Below are positions 59,302-64,000 of a stretch of 64,000 bases of DNA, piece after piece (position 1 is the first letter of the stretch; each line of letters starts with the position of its first letter). The position numbers and the translations under genes are program-made. The notes below the pieces were generated by a model. The model saw nothing but the letters and a program-made list of their open reading frames with translations. It was not told the DNA's origin and searched no databases. Source of the DNA: Rhizocola hellebori (lineage in GTDB: Bacteria; Actinomycetota; Actinomycetes; Mycobacteriales; Micromonosporaceae); NCBI RefSeq assembly GCF_016862955.1, contig NZ_BONY01000017.1:62001-126000 (forward strand). The letters are read 5' to 3'.

Positions 59302-60593
59302 CGGCGCTGGCGTGGGCGTCGGTCGCCGTCTTCACCGTCGCCTACATCCTGATCGCCACCGAGAAGATCCACCGCGTTGCTGCGGCCCTCGGTGGTGCCG
59401 CGCTGATGCTGTTGATTGGCGCAAGCAATGCCGAACACGCGTTCTTCGACGAGCAAACCGGTATCGACTGGAATGTCATCTTCCTGTTGTTGGGAATGAT
59501 GCTCATCGTCGCCGTTCTCAAACGCACCGGCGGATTCGAGTACTTGGCGATCTGGGCCGCCAAGAAAGCCAAGGGCAAACCGTTCCGGGTGATGGTGATC
59601 CTTGTCCTGGTCACCGCGGTCGCGTCCGCGGCGCTGGACAACGTGACCACTGTCTTGCTGATAGCCCCGGTGACGTTTCTGGTGTGCGACCGGCTCGGCG
59701 TGCCGGTGATTCCTTTCCTGATCGCCGAGGCGATGGCCTCCAACATCGGCGGGACGTCGACCTTGGTCGGCGACCCGCCCAACATCATCATCGGGTCACG
59801 CGGAGGGTTGTCCTACAACGATTTCCTCGTCCATCTGACGCCGATCGTGGTCGTGCTGATGGTGGTATTCGTCGTGCTGTGCCGGATCCTTTTCCGCAAG
59901 GCGTTCACCTACCAGCCGGAGAAGGCCGCCAAGGTGATGACGCTCGACGAACGCGACGCCATCAAAGACCCGCGCCTGCTCATCATCTCCGGTGTCGTCC
60001 TTGCGCTGGTGACGGCGGCGTTCGTCCTGCACACCGTCCTTCATCTGGAGCCCTCAGTGGTGGCGATGGTGGGCGGGCTCCTTCTGCTCGCACTGTCCAG
60101 ATTGGATGCCGAGGCGGTGGCCAAGGACGTGGAATGGCCGACGCTGGTGTTCTTCGTAGGCTTGTTCATCATGGTCGGCGGCCTGGTCAACACCGGTGTC
60201 ATCGGCCAGATCTCCACCGCCGCCACGAACGCGGTCGGCGGGCAGCTGTGGCCTGCGACGCTGGTGCTGCTGTGGGGGTCTGCGTTTCTGTCGGCGATCG
60301 TGGACAACATCCCTTACGTGGCAACCATGTCGCCGATCGTCGCCGATCTGGTCAATGGCTTCCCGAAGGGCGAGGGCAATGTGCTGTGGTGGGCGCTGGC
60401 GCTCGGGGCTGACCTGGGCGGCAACGCGACCGCGATCGGTGCGTCGGCCAACGTGGTCATCCTCGGCATGGCCGAGCGTGCTGGTAAGCGGATTTCGTTC
60501 TGGGAGTTCACCAAGTACGGCCTGATCGTCACCGTCATCACCATCGCGGTGTGCGTGCCTTATCTGTGGCTGCGCTACTTCGCCTTCGCCTGA
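59298..60593 (+). CDS. ArsB/CitM-type (IT superfamily) membrane transporter
   Basis: The 431-residue protein has about 11-12 helices in two related halves. IT-superfamily text includes FLLLGMMLIVAVLKRTGGFEYLAIWAA, ASAALDNVTTVLLIAPVTFLV, ASNIGGTSTLVGDPPNIIIGS, and in the second half SAIVDNIPYVATMSPIV and GADLGGNATAIGASANVVILG. The DN and GG-x-x-T pairs are the substrate/ion region. Mycobacterial homologues are named ArsA/ArsB but arsenite transport is not proven for them. It is coupled to the CBS-domain gene. Confidence 0.88.
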   Translation: MTALAWASVAVFTVAYILIATEKIHRVAAALGGAALMLLIGASNAEHAFFDEQTGIDWNVIFLLLGMMLIVAVLKRTGGFEYLAIWAAKKAKGKPFRVMVILVLVTAVASAALDNVTTVLLIAPVTFLVCDRLGVPVIPFLIAEAMASNIGGTSTLVGDPPNIIIGSRGGLSYNDFLVHLTPIVVVLMVVFVVLCRILFRKAFTYQPEKAAKVMTLDERDAIKDPRLLIISGVVLALVTAAFVLHTVLHLEPSVVAMVGGLLLLALSRLDAEAVAKDVEWPTLVFFVGLFIMVGGLVNTGVIGQISTAATNAVGGQLWPATLVLLWGSAFLSAIVDNIPYVATMSPIVADLVNGFPKGEGNVLWWALALGADLGGNATAIGASANVVILGMAERAGKRISFWEFTKYGLIVTVITIAVCVPYLWLRYFAFA

Positions 60594-60624
60594 CCTGCGT
60601 CACCCCTATGGAGAGGGTCATCGT

Positions 60625-61529
60625 GTGACTGTGATCGCCATCCGCGAACTGGCCAAGCACTACGGGCCGGTACGTGCGGTCGACGGCGCGAGCTTGAGCG
60701 TCGCCACGGGAGAGATCTATGCCCTGCTGGGCCTCAACGGCGCGGGCAAGACGACGACCATCCGCGTCCTGCTGGGCATGATCGCCCCGACGAGCGGAAG
60801 CGTAAGCCTTTTCGGTCAGCCCGTTTCCCCGTCAGCGCAGGATCTGTGGGCGCAGGTTGGGTACCTGGTGGAGACACCGGCGGCCTATCCGGAGCTGACC
60901 GTGACAGAGAACCTGCGTGTGACCGCGCGGCTCAAACATGTTGCGCCACACGCCGTCGGCGACATCATCGACCGGCTCGGCTGCACATCAACGCGAACCG
61001 GCGGACGCGCGACCTGTCCCTAGGCAACCAGCAGCGCCTCGGGTTGGCCAAAGCACTGCTCGGCGACCCCAAGCTGCTGATCCTCGACGAGCCTGCCAAC
61101 GGCCTCGATCCCGCCGGGGTGACCGAAATCCGCCAGCTGCTCAAGGATCTCGCCGCCGACGGGACGACAATCCTGCTGTCAAGCCACATCCTGGCCGAAG
61201 TCGCCCGGCTGGCCACCCGCATCGGCATCATCCACGAAGGCCGCATGATCACCGAAATGTCCGCCGACGACCTACCTCGGCACGTGCAGCGCACGCTACA
61301 GGTCCGCTGCCGCGATCACGTGGCGGCACGACGGATATTGCACGACAACGGATACGACCCGCAGCCCGGCGAGAATGGCATGCTGCTGGTGACCGGACAC
61401 GACGCCGTGGACACGCCGGAACGTGTGGCGACCCTGCTCGTCGACGGTGGTTGCCCACCTCAGCACCTGGCCGTACACGAGGAAGATCTTGAATCGCTGT
61501 TTCTGCGGCTGACGGGAGCCGCCCGGTGA
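60625..61529 (+). pseudogene. ABC exporter ATPase with a single-base frameshift
   Basis: The first frame (GTG 60625) reads to ENLRVTARL and DIIDRLG with Walker A GLNGAGKTTT. It then goes out of frame and stops at 61023. From 60981 the next frame continues as LHINANRRTRDLSLGNQQRLGLAKALL, with the ABC signature, Walker B LLILDEPANGLDP and LLSSHILAE, to the C-terminus at 61529. Adding one base between 60980 and 60981 restores the whole 302-residue protein. Either a recent mutation or a sequence error. It would pair with the permease that starts inside its stop codon. Confidence 0.85.
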
Positions 61530-62299
61530 ACGCAGCCCTTTACGCCGAGATGCTCAAGCTGCGGACCTCCAGACTGCCATGGATCACCGCGCTCGCCATC
61601 ACGGTGGGCGTCGCCGCCGGTGGGATGTTCATGTTCATCTCGCTACACCCCGAACGTGCCCGCGACCTCGGACTGCTCGGCTCGAAGGCACAGCTGGCCA
61701 TGCTGGAGCCCACATGGGACTCCTACCTGAGTCTGCTGGCGCAGATCAGCGCCGTCGGTGGGCTCGGGATTTTCGGCATGATCATGGTGTGGGTGTTCGG
61801 GCGCGAGTTCGCCGACCACACCGCCAAAGACCTGCTCGCCCTGCCCACAAGCCGGACAGCCACGGTGATGGCCAAGTTCGCGACCGCAGCGACCTGGGGC
61901 CTGTGCCTGACGGTCTACCTCGCCGCCGCCGGTATCGGCGTGGGCTTCCTGCTGGGCGTGCCCGGCGCTTCCTTGGCGCAGCTGGGTTCCGGAGTGCTAA
62001 GAATCCTGGTCACCGCGGCGCTCACCATCGCGTTGACGGCCACGTTCGGTCTTGCGGCAAGCATCGGACGCGGCTATCTGCCTGCCGTCGGCACCTTGTT
62101 CGCCACCTTGTTCACCGCCCAGATCGTGGCCGCACTCGGCTACGGCGCCTGGTTCCCGTTCTCCGTCCCAGCGCTGCACGCCGGACTGGCAGCACAGCAA
62201 ACCCCGACCGCCATCGGCTACCTCGGCGTGGCCGCCGTGGCCGCAGCCAGCGCGCTGGCCACGACGAGATGGTGGCAGCACGCCGACCACACGCGCTAA
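61526..62299 (+). CDS. ABC-2 type permease
   Basis: The 257-residue product starts at GTG 61526, overlapping the ATPase stop by 4 bp. Six helices are predicted: ITALAITVGVAAGGMFMF, GGLGIFGMIMVWVFGREFADH, TWGLCLTVYLAAAGIGVG, ILVTAALTIALTATFG, TLFATLFTAQIVAALGYG and YLGVAAVAAASALATT. GREFADHTAKDLLALPTSR is the typical ABC-2 loop. It forms an exporter with the adjacent ATPase. A broken paralogue of both genes is at 49676-50219. Substrate unknown; antibiotic or lipid export is common for this family. Confidence 0.87.
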   Translation: MNAALYAEMLKLRTSRLPWITALAITVGVAAGGMFMFISLHPERARDLGLLGSKAQLAMLEPTWDSYLSLLAQISAVGGLGIFGMIMVWVFGREFADHTAKDLLALPTSRTATVMAKFATAATWGLCLTVYLAAAGIGVGFLLGVPGASLAQLGSGVLRILVTAALTIALTATFGLAASIGRGYLPAVGTLFATLFTAQIVAALGYGAWFPFSVPALHAGLAAQQTPTAIGYLGVAAVAAASALATTRWWQHADHTR

Positions 62300-62557
62300 G
62301 GCGCATGGAAAGCCAGGCGCCGCAATGGAGGTCTCGTAGCCGGCTCGAAGGTTGTCATGCAAATGTCACACCGCCGTGCGGACATCGCCACAGATGCAGC
62401 CGAGGCTGACCGTCGCAGGGCCTGGCGTAACCTGGTGGGGCCAAATGCGGTCATCGCTTACCTCACTGCTGGGCGTGCGGCGCCAGGCCCCGCGCCAGAG
62501 CCAGTCGTCACCGGACTGTAAGGTTCAGATCTTCCAATGCGGTCTAAGGTGAGCGCC

Positions 62558-63106
62558 ATGTTGCGAACCCGCTTGGCCTTGACGATCGGTGCTGTGTTTC
62601 TGACCGCTGCTTGCGCGACCGAGGTGCCATCCAGTGGCCCCGCTACCTCGGTATCGGTGGCCACCAGTCAGTCCTCACTCCCACCGACCTCATCGTCGGT
62701 GGTACCGGAGACGCTCAGGTTCACTGTGTCGACAGTGGACGGACAGTCGTTTGATGCGGCGTCTCTCGCCGGCAAGCCAGTCGCGTTTTGGTTCTGGGCG
62801 GCATGGTGCCCGACGTGCAAAGGCGACGCGGCCAAGGTGAGACTCCTACAGCAGCAGCTGGCCGGCAAGGTGAATGTCGTCGGAGTGGCCGGGCTCGGCA
62901 GCGGCGCAGACGGAATGCGCAAATTCGTCACCGACTACCAGCTATCGGGGTTCCCCCAGCTTGCCGACGATACCGGCACTGTTTGGAAGAAGTTCGAGGT
63001 GCCCAGTCAGCATTACTATGTGATCCTCGACAGCGCTGGCGCGATCGTCCACCGTGGGCGTCTGAGCATCAGTGAGCTTCAGCAACGACTATCGGGGTTA
63101 GCTTAA
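62558..63106 (+). CDS. Secreted thioredoxin-like lipoprotein (TlpA/Mpt53/DsbF-like)
   Basis: The 182-residue product starts at ATG 62558, with AAGGTG 6 nt before it. A lipoprotein signal ends in the lipobox LTAAC, followed by a Ser/Thr/Pro-rich linker. The thioredoxin domain has AFWFWAAWCPTCKGDA with the CPTC active site and the cis-Pro region SGFPQLAD. It probably oxidises or reduces secreted proteins. The next gene, a CcdA-type membrane electron carrier, starts at the base after its stop. This is the Mpt53/Rv2877c arrangement. 62300-62557 holds no gene. Confidence 0.9.
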   Translation: MLRTRLALTIGAVFLTAACATEVPSSGPATSVSVATSQSSLPPTSSSVVPETLRFTVSTVDGQSFDAASLAGKPVAFWFWAAWCPTCKGDAAKVRLLQQQLAGKVNVVGVAGLGSGADGMRKFVTDYQLSGFPQLADDTGTVWKKFEVPSQHYYVILDSAGAIVHRGRLSISELQQRLSGLA

Positions 63107-63952
63107 GTGGCCGACGCGCCCTATCCGTTGGCCGTGGCCGCAGGCATGCTGGCGGCTGTCAATCCCTGTGGATTCGCCTTGCTGCCTGCCTATGTGTCGC
63201 TGCTGGTTGTCGATGGGAATGATTCATCCCGGTCAGCCTGGCGCAAGACCGGTACGGCATTGGCGATGACGGCCGCGATGACAGCGGGATTCGTCGGTGT
63301 CTTCGGCGCATTTGGTCTGCTTGCCACGCCGGTAGCCGACCAGCTCATGCAACACGCACCGTGGATGACAATCGCTATTGGACTAATCCTGACCGGCTTG
63401 GGATTGTGGATGGCCACTGGCCGCGATCTGCCGTCGCCTGTACCGAAGGCTGGACAAGCACCGCAATTAACCCGCCGATTCTGGTCGATGGCCGTTTTTG
63501 GAGCGGCCTTCGCGATCGCCTCTCTCAGTTGCACGATAGGACCGTTTCTTCTGGTCGTGGCAATGACCTTCCGGGCTGAGACGATCTCCGAGGGCATCGG
63601 GCTCTTCGTCGCCTACGCTGCCGGCATGGCCCTGATCGTCGGCACGGTGGCTATCGCCGTGGCCCTGGCCCAGCAGTCTGTTCTGGGCTGGCTGCGCCGG
63701 GCAGGGCCGGTCCTGTCCCGCGTGGCGGGCGGGCTCATGACGGCGGCGGGCGCTTATGTCGCTTGGTATGGCTGGTATGAGGTTCGGCTCAGCGACCGTC
63801 CTGGTGCCACTGATCCAGTCGTCACTGCCGCTGGTGAAGTCCAGACCTGGCTTGCCACACAGGTCGAAGGGATCGGGCCGGCAGCCTTTGCCATGCTGGC
63901 AGCTGTGCTGGCGGCCGCGGTACTCGCGGCGGCAAAATTGCGGCGTCCTTAG
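63107..63952 (+). CDS. CcdA/DsbD-type thiol-disulfide membrane transporter
   Basis: The 281-residue product starts at GTG 63107. It has the DsbD/CcdA core: AGMLAAVNPCGFALLPAYVSLLV with the first cysteine (NPCG), then AAFAIASLSCTIGPFLLVV with the second (SLSCTIGP). About 7-8 helices are predicted. It should carry reducing equivalents from cytoplasmic thioredoxin to the adjacent secreted thioredoxin-like lipoprotein. It directly abuts that gene. The remaining 48 bases to the window edge show no feature. Confidence 0.9.
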   Translation: MADAPYPLAVAAGMLAAVNPCGFALLPAYVSLLVVDGNDSSRSAWRKTGTALAMTAAMTAGFVGVFGAFGLLATPVADQLMQHAPWMTIAIGLILTGLGLWMATGRDLPSPVPKAGQAPQLTRRFWSMAVFGAAFAIASLSCTIGPFLLVVAMTFRAETISEGIGLFVAYAAGMALIVGTVAIAVALAQQSVLGWLRRAGPVLSRVAGGLMTAAGAYVAWYGWYEVRLSDRPGATDPVVTAAGEVQTWLATQVEGIGPAAFAMLAAVLAAAVLAAAKLRRP

Positions 63953-64000
63953 CAGGGTAGCGACACGAACTCATGCTGGTTCAGCGGTTTTCGCGAGGAC

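Overview
The window is high-GC actinobacterial DNA with dense, often 4-bp-overlapping operons, GTG starts, AGGAG-type ribosome binding sites and many Mycobacteriales-type protein families. Several blocks resemble gene neighbourhoods I remember from mycobacteria: MTAP/epimerase/GT2/DUF2064 as around Rv0535-Rv0541, a CBS protein with an ArsB-type transporter as around Rv2683-Rv2685, and Mpt53-like thioredoxin with CcdA as Rv2878c-Rv2877c. A member of Mycobacteriales is the best guess. Genus cannot be fixed from this window, and the synteny is from memory, not from a search.

Layout. 1-2492: branched-chain amino-acid-type ABC transporter (livF cut by the edge, livG, Tat-type binding lipoprotein). 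2749-4918: a TrpF-fold protein and an FMN-dependent NtaA/SnaA-type monooxygenase. 5075-14974: nitrate respiration island narGHJI, cupin, narK and a CPA2 antiporter, with a TGGCAC motif repeated upstream of narG, narK and the antiporter. 15215-20753: a small membrane protein, a copper-type secreted protein, an MFS porter, a degenerate beta-barrel gene and an ArsR/SRPBCC operon. 21147-24957: copper efflux operon csoR-copZ-secreted protein-P1B ATPase behind two palindromic operators. 25009-31428: accessory scar made of a dead DDE integrase, two decayed tyrosine-integrase cassettes each paired with an AbrB-like gene, an aldehyde dehydrogenase fragment, a tRNA-Leu-like remnant and a repeated att core.

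31669-42656: large AAA/TPR-like regulator, two Rv2258c-like methyltransferases, amidase, SnoaL-like protein, cupin, flavodoxin-fold reductase, HD-GYP/LuxR regulator and alpha/beta hydrolase. 42789-49576: seven-gene minus-strand run (GT2, DUF2064 transferase, methyltransferase, MTAP, DUF2029 glycosyltransferase, cytochrome b/molybdopterin oxidoreductase, membrane protein) divergent from a sugar-nucleotide epimerase. 49676-50219: deleted copy of an ABC exporter whose fuller copy lies at 60625-62299. 50613-52057: SDR and TetR pair.

The best candidate for an undescribed system is 52420-55499: a translationally overlapped operon STAS - GT20 (trehalose-phosphate-synthase fold) - ADP-ribosylglycohydrolase fold - STAS. 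All four products lack the residues that normally define their family's chemistry (phospho-serine in both STAS domains, sugar-nucleotide Arg/Lys in GT20, C-terminal metal Asp in the glycohydrolase). It diverges from a response regulator/histidine kinase/GerMN-lipoprotein operon (MtrA-MtrB-LpqB-like), with an 11-bp direct repeat between them. The right end carries a CBS protein with an ArsB-type permease, the ABC exporter whose ATPase has a frameshift, and a secreted thioredoxin-like lipoprotein with its CcdA partner.
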